64,000 nt of DNA from Pseudoalteromonas flavipulchra NCIMB 2033 = ATCC BAA-314 (GCA_000814665.1 JWIH01000006.1:1-64000); one strand, 5' to 3'; counted from the first letter of the stretch, positions 44,344 through 57,100 are shown. Notes: generated by a model not told the origin, from the sequence alone. Numbers and translations: made by a program.

Positions 44344-45165
44344 TTATTTCCCCTTGACCTTAACTGGCACCAATGTATCTAACATACTGACAAACGAACT
44401 GGTATAGGCATCTAATAAATCTAAAGATTCACTTGGCTTGTCTTGTGTTTCGTCCATTCGGCCAAGTGCACTTCTCACTCTGTAATGTGGCAATACCCCA
44501 ATAAAATCACCACTTCGATTGGCAACTGCAACCTGATCTTGTTGCGCCCAAACGGGCGATTTCAATGCACTATGCAACTCGGTATAACCACTTAGAGAAA
44601 CGACGTGAGTATCCATCAAATCTGCAATTTTCTGTTGCGGCGCTTTTCGAAGCAAATGAGTTAGTGACAACTGACCGACCACATGGCGATGCTGATTTAC
44701 CACATAAACTAGCGCAAACCCGATATAGTCACGCTTTTTTAAGCGCAGTAGTGACTCCTCAACTGTCATTGTTTCTTCAAGAATTAATACGTCCGTCTCA
44801 ACCCACGCTCCCACTGTATAATCAGGGTAGCTAATTAACATCTTACAGAGAGTTTGTCGTCTTACTGAAATGAGATTAAGAAAACGAGCAAGTTCTTCGT
44901 CCTGTAAATGCCTTAAGATAGCAGCAATATCAGCCAACTTCATTTTACCTAGCCACCTAGCAATATCCACATCCGTTTGCGTTATCAGAATTTCCGCTGC
45001 ACTGCGAGGCTGCATGACTTTAAGTACGTTTAAAGCAACTTCATTTGGTAACGTTTTTAGTAACTCAGCAGCGACATCTGGCGTTTGCAAAGAAAGTAAG
45101 CGCGCGGCGCCTGCAGGCTCTTCTTGTAAAAAGTGTTTCGCAATTTTGAGGTTTAACGCTGACAT
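44344..45165 (-). CDS. MgtE-like regulatory protein without transmembrane domain
   Basis: 273 residues with the MgtE N-domain (about 5-125; DVAAELLKTLPNEVALNVLKV) and a CBS pair (about 130-250), but no membrane helices. It lies upstream of and nearly touches mgtE. It is probably a soluble partner that senses Mg2+ or nucleotides and regulates the neighbouring channel, or a heteromeric subunit. Absence of the pore could also be the result of a split duplication. Confidence 0.8.
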   Translation of the reverse strand: MSALNLKIAKHFLQEEPAGAARLLSLQTPDVAAELLKTLPNEVALNVLKVMQPRSAAEILITQTDVDIARWLGKMKLADIAAILRHLQDEELARFLNLISVRRQTLCKMLISYPDYTVGAWVETDVLILEETMTVEESLLRLKKRDYIGFALVYVVNQHRHVVGQLSLTHLLRKAPQQKIADLMDTHVVSLSGYTELHSALKSPVWAQQDQVAVANRSGDFIGVLPHYRVRSALGRMDETQDKPSESLDLLDAYTSSFVSMLDTLVPVKVKGK

Positions 45166-45175
45166 AGAGCCCTCC

Positions 45176-46033
45176 CTACTGCTTACTTGAATGACTGTGT
45201 GTCGCGGTAATATGTGCCGAGTCCTTTAAAAATTGCCTTGCCGGTATTAGGGTTCTCCCTTTTTGGGTTTCAATCACTAACATCGTTGCCGTGATTTCGG
45301 TGAGCGTGCCTGAAACGCCTGCAATTTCAATTTGATCGTTAATTCGACAGTGACGCAGCGCTTGTTTTGCCGCAACAGTATTTGCGATTAGCTCTCGACT
45401 CCCAAGACCAAAAGCCAATGCAACTCCCGCACACAGTACGCCTGTCAGCACCACCACCATATTGGTCACAAATTGAATATTGATCCCTAATTGCTCAATA
45501 CCTATTACCGTTGCGGTAAATAGGATCGCGAGCTTGGCTATGTTACCCGCGACTTCGACTCGCGCAAACCCTACAGACTGCGCACCAGCTCTTGCCATGG
45601 CACTGGCCAGATTGCCAAGCAGATAACCACCAACAATAATAAATATCCCAGCGAGGAGGTTTGGTAGGTAACTAAGTAACGAAGAGATCCAATCACTGAA
45701 GAAGTTTAAGCCAAGGCTGGATGTGGCTGCTGCGATAAAAAACATCATCGTGACCCAAAACACGGTTTTCCCTATTAATCGAGCGTGTTTTAGATTTAGC
45801 TGAAGCGTTTGTTCGGTTTGCACTCGTTGACTTAAACCCGCCAATGCACGATTGCAAAGCTTAAATAACGAAATAGTCAGTTTGCTCAATAGCCAAGCCA
45901 CCACCCAACCGACAAGCAGCATGAGTGCCGCGCCCAATAGTTGCGGCGTGTGAGTAACAAATTGATTAATTAATTGCTCATAACTGGCAGATAAGGCGTG
46001 TTGCCAATTATCAAAGGTATCCTCGGTGGCCAT
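45176..46033 (-). CDS. Small MscS-family mechanosensitive channel
   Basis: 285 residues from ATG 46033, which has CAGGAG upstream; an in-frame GTG 18 bases earlier is less likely. About four hydrophobic helices precede the MscS beta domain; the pore region reads GLGSRELIANTVAAKQALRHCRI, followed by IEIAGVSGTLTEITATMLVIE. It releases solutes under osmotic pressure. It heads the unit MscS-like, MgtE-like, MgtE, linking osmotic and magnesium homeostasis. Confidence 0.85.
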   Translation of the reverse strand: MATEDTFDNWQHALSASYEQLINQFVTHTPQLLGAALMLLVGWVVAWLLSKLTISLFKLCNRALAGLSQRVQTEQTLQLNLKHARLIGKTVFWVTMMFFIAAATSSLGLNFFSDWISSLLSYLPNLLAGIFIIVGGYLLGNLASAMARAGAQSVGFARVEVAGNIAKLAILFTATVIGIEQLGINIQFVTNMVVVLTGVLCAGVALAFGLGSRELIANTVAAKQALRHCRINDQIEIAGVSGTLTEITATMLVIETQKGRTLIPARQFLKDSAHITATHSHSSKQ

Positions 46034-46249
46034 GTAAACTCCTGAATTCACTGAAACAGCTCACTTTAAAATCAATACATTTATTGTTATCACAGTGTTA
46101 GCCGTTGTCCAGAGAATTCCCCAAAGTCCTAAATATTTAAACTACTAACAATACATTTGGGAACATTTTCACGTGAGTGGAAGCAATGAAGGCGCAAAAA
46201 CAAGTACCGTCTTTGCGCCCTAGTGACTGCTTCAAATTGAGTAATGTGA

Positions 46250-46714
46250 TTATCTAAACTGGACCGTTTCTCGCTCACCCATCTCTTCCGGTTCTACATT
46301 TTTGCCCACGGCTAGTTTTAATAAGCCGCTCAAGTCGGGGCTAACATGCCAAATTTCAGCATCGTCCAGTTCGAAACGGAGCATGATAAGCTCGGGGTCA
46401 TCTTTACCCTTTTCAAACCAGCTCTCGGCTTGTCTTGACCAATGGGCATCAAGTACGTCTTGTCGCGTTTCTTCAATTAAGTGTCCGCGAATGCAAGCGA
46501 ATACGTTGTGCCCTTTACTGGAAAATTGAGCAGTCGCTTTACCACACTTGGCAATACGATTTGTTTTACTGGTAAAAAACCAAAACTCGCCATTGGCGTC
46601 TTTATCCAACTGTGCGCGCATTGGCTCATGGTGATTATTGTCATCACTCAAACCAATCATCACATTGGGGCTGCTGTCTAGCGCCTCCCAAAAAGTTTTC
46701 TTTATGTCTGACAT
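46250..46714 (-). CDS. Pyridoxamine-5'-phosphate-oxidase-like general stress protein
   Basis: 154 residues from ATG 46714 with GGAGAGGATA upstream; a longer frame is unsupported. Split-barrel flavin-binding fold typical of general stress protein 26: FWEALDSSPNVMIGL, FWFFTSKTNRIAKCGKA, and the late EDPELIMLRFELDDAEIWH. Likely an FMN-binding stress-related protein; the substrate is unknown. The next upstream gene on the same strand is a DJ-1/PfpI-type protein. Confidence 0.85.
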   Translation of the reverse strand: MSDIKKTFWEALDSSPNVMIGLSDDNNHHEPMRAQLDKDANGEFWFFTSKTNRIAKCGKATAQFSSKGHNVFACIRGHLIEETRQDVLDAHWSRQAESWFEKGKDDPELIMLRFELDDAEIWHVSPDLSGLLKLAVGKNVEPEEMGERETVQFR

Positions 46715-46776
46715 TATCCTCTCCTTATTTATACCAATTAGTGTCTGTTTGAAACGGCACAAACCCACTCTTTCGA

Positions 46777-47331
46777 TTAATTGATAGTATCTTGTTGCAG
46801 AGCCTCAATTATTGCTTCATTAAAAGCATCAAGATCATTTGGATTGCGACTCGTGATCAAGTTGTCGTCTACTGCAACTTTTAGGTCAATCCAGTCTGCG
46901 CCTGCATTTTTAAGATCGGTTTTGATACTTGGGAAAGAGGTAAGCGTTTTGCCCTCAACCAACTGGGCTTCGATTAGCAGCCAAGGACCGTGGCATATCG
47001 CCGCGATTGGGCGCTTATTCCCAAACTGTGAAAAGGCTTGAATAAATTTAACCGCCGATTTTTCCTGCCTTAGCCTGTCGGGGTTGAACAACCCGCCAGG
47101 TAAAACGAGCCCTGCATATTTACTGGGTATGGCTTCATCCAAGGTTAAATCAACGGCGACTTTCTCACCCCAACGGTCTTCATCCCAAGCGGTAATACCC
47201 CCCTTCTTTAATGAAATAATATCAACATTAAATCCAGCGCTTTCAAGCGCCTGCTTAGGTTTAATCAGCTCACTTTGTTCGAATCCGTCAGTGGCTAAGA
47301 TCGCGACTGAAATATTGTCTGACTCCGTCAT
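46777..47331 (-). CDS. DJ-1/PfpI-family protein (YhbO-like)
   Basis: 184 residues. Three close ATG/TTG options exist; ATG 47331 fits the GGAGAG site best. Class-I glutamine-amidotransferase fold with Glu in GFEQSEL and the nucleophile elbow AAICHGPWLL (Cys). Members act as deglycases, glyoxalases or chaperones in carbonyl or oxidative stress. It is followed at 62 bases by the general-stress gene on the same strand, suggesting a common stress unit. Confidence 0.9.
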   Translation of the reverse strand: MTESDNISVAILATDGFEQSELIKPKQALESAGFNVDIISLKKGGITAWDEDRWGEKVAVDLTLDEAIPSKYAGLVLPGGLFNPDRLRQEKSAVKFIQAFSQFGNKRPIAAICHGPWLLIEAQLVEGKTLTSFPSIKTDLKNAGADWIDLKVAVDDNLITSRNPNDLDAFNEAIIEALQQDTIN

Positions 47332-47510
47332 CATTCTCTCCTTCAATACGTTGCTGATGTAGAGGTAGATGCGAAGACTTATGCAGAATCAATACCACCA
47401 CATAACATCATGAAATATATGAACATTAAAGATTAGTGTATTGGTTGGATGTAATTTTTACAGCACTGAGGAGTGTAAATCTGGACTAGGTTAGCCCTAG
47501 TCCATCTTTG

Positions 47511-49514
47511 TTATAATGACGAAATAGAGACTGAGTTTGTGCCAAACTCAAACACGTTCAACTTTCCGCATTGAGCAAAGTGATTATTGCTCGTATATGG
47601 CGTGTCTTGTTGGTTAATATCCCCTTCCCAACCTTGACCATTTTTAACGAATGCTTTTACTTCAAACCAACCGTTGAATGTTTTGCTACAGTCCATTTCT
47701 ACTTCCAGCAACCAGTAATGTGCTCCCCATTGATTGAGTGACATGACGCCAAAACCATCGCTGTCGTAACGTTTTTCCGCGCCCCAGTTAGCAGGCCAAA
47801 TATTGGTTGTCCAATCCAGCGGACTCCCTTGGGCATCACTAGACTGCCCAGTTTCAGCCGCTAGCCAATCCAATCTGGTATCAGCCACTTTCCAAGCCGA
47901 AGTTGTCATGTTTCGCATGTTCAAATGCTTGATAGGTAAAGAGCAAAGAGTAGGATCGGCGCCGCAATCAATCCCGCGCTGCAATGCTGCGACATGATCA
48001 AGACCACCTCGAACGAACATATCCTGACCAGATTGAGTTTCCGCTTTAATAAAGACTAATGTGCGTTGCCAATCACCAGTCTCTGGTGGCGTTGCCAGTT
48101 TACTTTGATGATGAATGGCTACGGCATCCATAGCAGCTAAATTAATTTGTGCGTAACCATTGGTATCAACTTCGATGCTTCTACCCGCGCAGTTTTCTTG
48201 GCCGATACCTCCGCTTAGCACATCACAATAGATTCCGGCAGAGAGCCCTGTTTGCAGGCTTTGACCCATACTAGAAGATTCTCGGTTAATGGCAACAAAG
48301 CCTAAATCACCTCGAGAAAATGCAATTTGGTTATTACCATTATCCCACCAATTTGCCACAGTCCAATTGCCATTAGTATGATTTCTAAACTGCATTGCAC
48401 CTGCAATCATTGGGCGACGATGCTCACACTGCCATAATTGACTGGAACAATTGAGGTTACCACTTTGATGAACAGGCACCGTAGGGCCACCAGCATCAGT
48501 GTCGCCATTAAATTCATAACTAGACATCACTTTAGGATAACCATAAGGATATGCCAGCATAAATACATTCGCTAAATCATACAGTTTACCATCATGAAAA
48601 GTAACGATGGACCCTGCTCCACCGTGCCCGCGTTGGTTGTCATGGTTGTCTGTAAATATCACGGCTTTATAACTTGGCATCATACCCCAAGCTTCGCCAA
48701 AGCTTTTTAACCAAGCCAATTTGCCTTGCTTAAATGTCTCGCTCAGTTTAATGCTGTATTTAAACTCGGTGACTAAACCATTTTGATGATATTCAGAAGC
48801 AGAAACCGCCTCACCTCCTTGATCAATCACCTCTTGGAAAACGACCGCTGGTCGATTTAGCTTGGCTAACACATCGCCAATATCACTTGCGGGCATGTGC
48901 TTGCTTGCATCCAACCTAAACCCTGCCACGCCCAGAGACTGTAAATCGTTCAAAAAGCCCGCGAGGGTATTTTGTACGTAGCTCGCATCGGTGTCTAAAT
49001 CATGAAGCCCTACAAGTTCGCAGTGCTGTACTCGCCATGCATTATTACCGTAGTCTTCAGGGTTTATTGCACAGGTTTCATGAAAATCTTGTGGACTATA
49101 GATAGGATATTGTTTGTTGCCAAAAGTGTTATCCGCAACTCCAGTCCCGCTGCCATGAGCCATGTGGTTTATAACGGCATCAACATAGATATCTACTCCG
49201 GCAGATTTACACCTCGCGACCATATCGGCAAATTCGGCTCGACTGCCACTACGACTCGCAATCTCATAACTGACTGGCTGATAACGAGTCCACCATTGAT
49301 CCCCTGTAATATGCTCATTGGGTGGTGATACTTGCACTGCCGCGTAGCCATTTGGCCCCAAAAACGTTTCACACTCCATAGCAACATCAGCCCAAGACCA
49401 TTCGAATAAATGAACGAATGTTGTTGGGTCGCCGTCAACAGCATGTGCAGGTGTAACGCAACTGGATGCTAACAACACTCCCGCTGCAATTTGGTTTAGT
49501 TTTATATTTTTCAT
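47511..49514 (-). CDS. Secreted chloride-type alpha-amylase with C-terminal secretion extension
   Basis: 667 residues with a signal peptide (to AHA). GH13 catalytic set: Asp202 in GFRLDASKH, Glu228 in FQEVID and Asp292 in [12 protein letters not shown]; the spacings (26 and 64) match those of the well-studied Pseudoalteromonas haloplanktis amylase. The chloride-binding Lys lies in [11 protein letters not shown], so it should be chloride-activated. The last 190 residues (from about [19 protein letters not shown]) form the helper extension that this enzyme uses to cross the outer membrane. Palindromes upstream may hold regulator sites. Confidence 0.95.
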   Translation of the reverse strand: MKNIKLNQIAAGVLLASSCVTPAHAVDGDPTTFVHLFEWSWADVAMECETFLGPNGYAAVQVSPPNEHITGDQWWTRYQPVSYEIASRSGSRAEFADMVARCKSAGVDIYVDAVINHMAHGSGTGVADNTFGNKQYPIYSPQDFHETCAINPEDYGNNAWRVQHCELVGLHDLDTDASYVQNTLAGFLNDLQSLGVAGFRLDASKHMPASDIGDVLAKLNRPAVVFQEVIDQGGEAVSASEYHQNGLVTEFKYSIKLSETFKQGKLAWLKSFGEAWGMMPSYKAVIFTDNHDNQRGHGGAGSIVTFHDGKLYDLANVFMLAYPYGYPKVMSSYEFNGDTDAGGPTVPVHQSGNLNCSSQLWQCEHRRPMIAGAMQFRNHTNGNWTVANWWDNGNNQIAFSRGDLGFVAINRESSSMGQSLQTGLSAGIYCDVLSGGIGQENCAGRSIEVDTNGYAQINLAAMDAVAIHHQSKLATPPETGDWQRTLVFIKAETQSGQDMFVRGGLDHVAALQRGIDCGADPTLCSLPIKHLNMRNMTTSAWKVADTRLDWLAAETGQSSDAQGSPLDWTTNIWPANWGAEKRYDSDGFGVMSLNQWGAHYWLLEVEMDCSKTFNGWFEVKAFVKNGQGWEGDINQQDTPYTSNNHFAQCGKLNVFEFGTNSVSISSL

Positions 49515-49670
49515 TATTGCGCCTCTTATTCACACAAGATTAACAATATAGAATTCCTAGCTAAACAATCTATTGAATACGTATGCATAAGAGCATCGAT
49601 GATCGACTACTGAACGATAATATGAGGCTTAAAAAAGCGAGTTTAATAAGGTGACACGCTTGCTTACACT

Positions 49671-49689
49671 TTACGCAGCGTAAGCGCTT
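49671..49689. promoter_or_regulatory. Palindromes upstream of amylase, candidate sugar-regulator operator
   Basis: TTACGC-A-GCGTAA (49671-49683) is a perfect inverted repeat, followed by AAGCGCTT (49682-49689). It lies 157 bases before the amylase start. Another short palindrome, ATACGTAT, is at 49577-49584. A MalR/MalI-like role is suggested only by position. Confidence 0.4.
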
Positions 49690-49781
49690 GAACTCATTTT
49701 GGAGAAAATGTTAGTTTCAATTGGGCCATTGAAGTGAGCAGCTTCAAGTACTGATATAAATAATAACAATAATATGGATAA

Positions 49782-50753
49782 ATGATGCTAAATCGAATTA
49801 AATCAGGGCTCATGATTGTTGGGTTCTTCTGTGCTCACGTCAATGCACAATCTCAATCACTTGAGTTAGAAGCCGTTTCAGTCTCAAAGAATGTCTATAG
49901 CGTCACCTCTCCTTTTTATGGCAGACCAACAGTTGAGAATAAAGGGTGGAATTCAAACAGTCATTTTATTGTTACAACTCAAGGTGTATTAGTGTTCGAT
50001 ACTGGTTCATCCGAGCACATTGGTAACGCTATTATCGCAGCAGTTAAACGTGTAACTGAACAGCCAATTCGCTGGGTAGTCAACTCTCATAGCCATGCCG
50101 ATCATTGGCTTGGCAATGCCGCTTTTGCAAAGCTCGGTGCAGAGCTTATCTCCACCTCTTTGTCCGCTGAGACGATGAAAAGCGATGGGTCGGTTGATGT
50201 TAAAGCGTTTTTTAATATGACTAAAGGCGCAACTGGTGAGAGCACACTCGCCATCCCTACCTCAACCATTTTACATCAACAAGCCCGTACTTTTGGTGAT
50301 ACTGAAGTTGAATTTGTGCTCGCCAACGATGGCCATTCGCCAGGTGATGTTATGCTTTGGCTACCCAAACAACGCATTCTAATTGGAGGTGACGTAGTGA
50401 ACTCCAACTTTATGCCCATCATGACACCTAGAGGTAACATTACCCAGCTCATTTCAGTACTCAAAGAAGTGAAGCAACTAAGCCCTCTCCTAGTACTAAC
50501 CGGACACGGGGAAAATACCTCGGTGAAATCAGTTTCTAGAGATATTCAATTTTTAACTTTTGCCTGGAATGCAGTACATGAAGCGCTAGCAAAAGGTACA
50601 ACGCCAGCAAAGATACAAGAATCATTACAAGTTACATTGCGTAAAAAGTTCGGCAAAGCGTATCAAGATTTTGATGCCAGCATTTCGTACCTATTGGAAA
50701 TGATGATAGATAAACAGCAGCTTCAGTTTGCCCCAATTACACAAATAATATAA
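49782..50753 (+). CDS. Exported metallo-beta-lactamase-fold hydrolase
   Basis: 323 residues with a signal peptide (to NAQS). MBL motif NSHSHADHWLGN (SHxHxDH), later GGDVVN and the distal His in TGHGENTS. It resembles SoxH/quinoprotein-relay-type MBL proteins. The substrate is unknown. It is divergent from the amylase with 267 bases between. It is a separate gene from the broken MBL protein at 41517. Confidence 0.8.
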   Translation: MMLNRIKSGLMIVGFFCAHVNAQSQSLELEAVSVSKNVYSVTSPFYGRPTVENKGWNSNSHFIVTTQGVLVFDTGSSEHIGNAIIAAVKRVTEQPIRWVVNSHSHADHWLGNAAFAKLGAELISTSLSAETMKSDGSVDVKAFFNMTKGATGESTLAIPTSTILHQQARTFGDTEVEFVLANDGHSPGDVMLWLPKQRILIGGDVVNSNFMPIMTPRGNITQLISVLKEVKQLSPLLVLTGHGENTSVKSVSRDIQFLTFAWNAVHEALAKGTTPAKIQESLQVTLRKKFGKAYQDFDASISYLLEMMIDKQQLQFAPITQII

Positions 50754-51138
50754 CAGCGGAGGAAGTTGATGTAGCTTTGAAAGTAACAACACAGCCAGCC
50801 TCCTCTAATCAAAAATGAACGTCAACCCAATAATTGACATTAATAAAACAAGCAACATTAAATCCGACAGATTGATAACTTTATTTTATCAAACCACATT
50901 GAAAAGCTTGTTAAAAAATGCGTCCCTCTAAACCTTTCACGAAAAACAATTGCAAAAATAAAAACAAAAACCCTATAAGTCCCTGTTTTAGGTGACGGTT
51001 TTTAATAACTGTCGATACTAGGTTTTAAAACATCAACTACACTCAAATGACATCTTTGTATAAAAAACCCACAAAGTTGCATCCAAAGCAGTTCTATAAA
51101 TGTTATCAACCTAGTAACTGAATCACTCAGGGGTCATT
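50754..51138. other. Gap without gene
   Basis: 385 AT-rich bases ahead of the giant surface protein. No ORF, terminator or strong palindrome was found; the promoter of the giant gene is presumably here. Confidence 0.6.
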
Positions 51139-54100
51139 ATGATTACACAGCGCTCACTTTTAAGCCGTGTTCGTAAGATTGTCTCTAACAGCTGCATAGC
51201 TGGCAGTATATTTTTCGCCTTAACCTCATCCGCATTTGCTCTCGAAAATTGGCAAAAAGTCGAAAGGCTCACACCAACTGACGAAACAACAAATGCTGAT
51301 GAATTAGTCTTTAAAGTCACGTTTGTTAACGCACATACCGTTGCGCCAACCGCCAGTGACTTTACGATCCTTGGCGATGAAAAAAACACCGACAACGAAC
51401 CGGATATTGATACAGGCAGTAAAACAACCGCATCAATCACCCAAGTCACCGTCGACTCAGGTAACAGCTCAATTTACCATGTTACGCTCTCTGGAGGTGA
51501 TCTTGCCAGCTACAACGGCGTCGTTGCGTTATTGCCTGCGAGTAACTCGATAAGACCAGAAGTGTTCGAAGCCTACTACGTTAGTAACGGCACTGAACTC
51601 CCTGCCTCTAATAAGCTCATTGTATATGATTACGCGGATCAAACCAGTGAACTGGGCAATGGCTACTTTGGAGCAACTGCTGCAGAAGCAAGAACCACAG
51701 CAGATGCCTTATGCAAAAGCAAATTTCTACGCAAGCATAACCGCCTAAACAATATTATTAACGGTGCAACATCAACAGCCGTAAGTAATGGCCCGGTTAG
51801 AGCCCGTGCAGTAATTTCATTCTCTGCATCCGATGACATCGCCAGTCTTGACACGAATTACAGCCTACCCAGTGTCAATGTTTATAATAGCGGAGGCACT
51901 AAGCTTGCTGACGCCAATTGGGACGACTTTGTCAACGGCACACTCAGCGCCCTTAATAGCAATGCGTCCGACATGCTAGAAAACTCGGGCAACGTTAAGT
52001 ATTTTTGGAGTTTCTCCGATTCGGGAGGCACTTTTAACGCTGCGAATAACTGTTCGGGCGGAACCTCACCTTCTAACACTGTCAAAGGTGTTGCCAACCA
52101 AAATGGCAGTTGGTATACCCTAATAGGCAGTGTGCCCTGTAACAACGCACTGAATTTAATTTGCGTCGCATGGCATGAATCAGCCTATTTAGATGCCAAT
52201 ATTTCCAATACCGCACCTACAATTAGTAACTTACCAGCAAGCTTTACTGTGACAGAAGATATCGCAACAACGGTTGATCTTTCAGCAGTCGTCTTAGCGG
52301 ATGATGAAGATGACAACTTAACGGTTACCTTGGCACTGGACAGCGGCACCATCGCAAGCACCGATGGTAATGGTACAGTGAGCAGCGTCACAGTGGCGGG
52401 GAGTGGCACAGCGAGTATGACATTAAGTGGGTCAGCGACTGCGCTTAATAGCTACCTTGATGTGACGACTAAACTCAACATAACCACAGCAACAGACAAC
52501 ACAACGGCAATGACGCTCACGGTTACGCCAAATGATGGTACCGTTGATGGTGATGCAGCAACTAGCACAGTGAACGTCACGGCTGTCAACGATAAGCCAA
52601 CGTTTACTTCCACAGCAGTCACTGCATCGACTGAGGATTCAGTGTACAAATATTCAGTAACAACCAGCGACCCTGACAAAGATGACGTCACCGTTTCCGT
52701 CTCGGCTAATACCCCGCTTCCAAGTTGGCTAAGCTTGAACACAAGCACAGAAGCAACGGTGTCTACATTTGCAGGTCAAAGCTCTGGTTATACCGATGGA
52801 ACTGGGACTGCCGCCTCATTTAAATCTCCTTATGACGTTGCAACCGACAGCAACAACAATGTGTATGTCGCCGATTACAGTAACCATGTGATCCGTAAAA
52901 TTACACCCGAGGGCGTTGTCACTACACTAGCGGGGTCTGGAACTGCTGGTTCTGATGAAGGCACTGGTAGTGCTGCTTCATTTAACTTTCCCAAAGCCGT
53001 AACGGTTGACGCTTCTGGCAATGTTTATGTTGCAGATTCTTCAAACAATAAAATCCGTAAGATCACTCCAGCAGGAGTCGTAACCACCTTTGCAGGTAGT
53101 GGTTCACCTGGCAGCACGGACGGAACTGGCACAGCAGCCACCTTTGCCGCACCAACGGGTATCACCATTGATAGCAACGGAAATCTTTTTGTTGTAGAAA
53201 CCAACCCTCATATCGTTCGCAAAATAACCCCTGCAGGCGTTGTAACTACGTTTGCTGGCACCAAAGGCTCTTCTGGCTTTACCGATGCAACAGGCACATC
53301 GGCAAAATTCAACTTCCCCTATAATGGGGGTAGTAGTAGCAATAACGACCTGTTCATAGCTGACCGCAATAATCACGCTATTCGTAAAGTCACTTCAGCA
53401 AGTGTGGTAACGACTTTTGCAGGAACGGGATCGGCGGGCTCGGCGAATGGCACAGGAACGCAAGCAAGCTTTAATAAGCCGTATGATGTTGCACTAGACA
53501 GCGCTGATAACCTTTATGTATCAGAGCAAACGGGGCACACCATTCGTAAGATAACGACTGCTGGCGTAGTAACCACTTTCGCAGGAAGTGCAGGAGCCTC
53601 AGGAAGCACCGATGGTTTAGCGAGTGTGGCACGCTTCAGCCAACCCTTTGGTATTGCAGTAGACAGCAATGGCATCGTTTATGTTGCAGATACCGGCAAC
53701 CATCGAATTCGAAAAATATCACCGGCAGCGACGACCTTAACGGGTACGCCTACCAATGACGATGTTGGCGATCACTATATTTGTTTAATTGTTTCCGATG
53801 GTACTGAGACCAGCGAGCAGTGCTTCACCATTACGGTTACAAATATCAATGATGCCCCCGTAGTCGCAACGAATACAGGTTTAACGCTTGATGTAGGCAC
53901 AACGATAAACATCACGAATTCTGCTCTGTCTGCAAGCGATGTGGATGATAGCGGTACAGGTTTAACGTATACGGTAACTACCTTGCCAAGTCACGGAAGC
54001 CTCTTTGTAGATGCCAACAGTAACGGCAGCTTAGACAGTGGTGAAGCACTCGGCAGTAATGGCACATTCACACAAGCTGATATTGAGAGCGGTAATCTCT

Positions 54101-57100
54101 TTTATACCCACGACAACTCTCAAAATGCGAGTGATAGTTTTGTCTTTTCACTAGAGGATGGCTTGGAAGACGGTGTTACCGCTATTACCAACCAAACCTT
54201 TAGTTTTGTAGTTGAGCTAAATAAAGCACCTGTTATTAGCGGTACCCCAGCGGCTACCGTTAACGAAAATGTTGCATATAGCTTTACACCTACCGCGACT
54301 GACGAAGATAACGACACCTTAACATTTAGCATCACTAATAAACCAAGCTGGGCAACCTTTAGCACCTCAACCGGTAGTTTAACGGGAACACCTAGTTATA
54401 CCGATGCTGGTGCATACAATGGTATTGTTATTACAGTGAGTGATGGTACAGCCAGCGATACCTTGAATTTTGATATTACTGTCGTCAATGTGAATCGCAC
54501 ACCAAGTATTAGTGGAACACCAGCGACCAGCGTGGATGAAAATAGTAGTTATAGCTTCACTCCAACCGCCTCTGATCCTGATGGAGATACCCTTGCTTTT
54601 AGTATCACCAATAAACCAAGTTGGGCTACTTTCAGTACTAGCACAGGAGCCCTGAGCGGCACGCCAAGTTTTACTGATGCTGGCGACTACAACGGCATTG
54701 TAATAACGGCCAGCGATGGCAGCGCAACACAAACGCTAAGCTTTAATATTAATGTTGTAAATGTGAATCGGGCACCATCTATCAGTGGCACACCGTCTAC
54801 TTCGGTACTTGAAGGCAATGTTTATAATTTCACACCAACGGCAAGCGACTCCGATAATGACAACCTGAGTTTCTCCATTACTAATCAGCCGGATTGGGCA
54901 TCATTTAGCTCGACGACTGGAGCACTAACGGGAATTCCCGACTTCAATCAGTCAGGTACTTACAGTGATATTGTCATCACGGTAAGTGATGGTAGTGCCA
55001 CTCAAAACCTGACATTTTCTATCACCGTAAACGATGTGAATCGAGCTCCTATAATAAGTGGAACACCTGCTCCCACGGTAAATGAAGGAGTAAGTTATAG
55101 CTTTACCCCAAGCGCTTCCGATGAGGATAATGATAATCTTACCTTTAGCATTACTAATGCGCCTGATTGGGCAACATTCAGTAGTACAACGGGTACAATA
55201 ACTGGTACTCCTACCTTTAATGATGGAGGTGAGCAATACAACATCACAATTCGTGTTAGCGATGGTATTGAAGGTGCAAATCTTAACTTCACGCTAAGTG
55301 TGGTCAACATCAATCGCTTGCCAACTATCAGTGGTACACCAGGTGTGAAAATCACTGTAGGAGAAAACTATAGTTTTATACCCGCTGCAACAGATGAAGA
55401 TGAGGACACGCTAAACTTTACGATCACGAATAAGCCAAGCTGGGCAATATTCTCAGCATCAACCGGTGAACTCTCTGGTACACCATCAGAGACAGATATT
55501 GGTACGACTAGCGGTATTCAAATCAGTGTTAGTGATGGCACTGACAATGCAAACCTACCAGCATTTAACCTTGAAGTAGTTGCTGAAAATACAGCACCAA
55601 CGGGTGAAAACCTTTCGCTCAGCGTTAAAGAAGATACTTCTTTAACTATTCTGCCGACATTACAAGATGCTGAAGATGATACCTTAACGCTGACAATTGG
55701 TAGTCAGCCAGCAAATGGGTTATTAACCAATAATGGTACAGGCTGGGTATATCAACCAGGAGCTGACTTCAACGGTGACGATAGCTTTACCTATTCAGTA
55801 AGCGATGGAGAGCTGCAAAGTGATAGCTATACAGTTACATTAACTATCACAGCTGTAAATGACTTACCCATTGCAAATAACGATAACTTCCAGCTTGATG
55901 GTAGTGCCAATAATACGTTCACTCTGAATGTATTAGCCAATGATACGGATGTTGATGGAGATACCCTCATTATTGAAGGCGTCAAGGCAAGTTTAGGTAG
56001 CGCAAGTGTGGTTGGCAGTGCACTACAGTACACCGCTCCAAGTAACTTCGCAGGCGCTGTTACTCTGAATTACGCTATTCGTGATGGTCATGGTGGTCGA
56101 GCTAAAGCGAGTGCGCTGTTAGAAATAAGTGGTGCAGTCAATGGTGAACCTCCTGTTGTCACCGCCCCTGCCGATCTAGAAGTTAATGCTAAGGGTCTAT
56201 TCACTAAAGTGAACTTGGGTACTGCGACAGCACTCAATAGCAGCGGAGAGCCTTTACCCGTTACGCTAACAGAAGGTAAAACCATTTTTGCACCGGGAGT
56301 ACATAACGTCTACTGGCAAGCAACAGATGCAAACGGTAATTTAGGAACCGATCAACAGCTGTTGAGAGTTAATCCGCTAGTATCGTTGAGTAAAGATAAA
56401 ACGATTGCTGAAGGCACTAGGATAGATATTCAAGTGCTGCTAAATGGCCCTGCTCCACAATATCCGGTAACCGTCGACTACACGGTGACGGGCAGCGCAA
56501 CATCTGGTGTGGATCATGACTTGAATAGTGGCTCAGTAACGATAAGCTCAGGTACAAAAGCCAATATTTCAATTCAAACTGTTGCAGATGGGGAGTTTGA
56601 GGGTGATGAGACGATCACTGTCAGCTTGAATAGCGGTGTTAATCTTGGTGCAAAACGGGAAACCACTATTACGGTGAGTGAACAAAATATTGCGCCTGAA
56701 GTCTCGCTAGTTGTCACTCAGAACGACCAAAACCGGTTAACCGTTAGCCAAGATGAAGGAACGGTATCTGTCGTTGCAACGGTAAGTGATCCAAATGTTG
56801 GTGATACTGTGGCGAGCACATGGAAAGTAACGGGCATGACTTCCGACCAATATACGGAAGATACACTGCAACTGAGCTTTAACCCTCAGGATCTACAACC
56901 AGGCACTTACAAGGTGACACACACCGCGACAGATTCAAGTAGTGCACAAGATAGTGATAGCGTATTTATCCAAGTGACCCAATCATTGCAGCAATTATCT
57001 GATACGGAAGATACCGATGGCGATCTCATTCCTGATAGCCAAGAAGGTTATGCCGATGACGACGGTGACGGGATCCCTGATTTCCAAGATGCGATCACCG

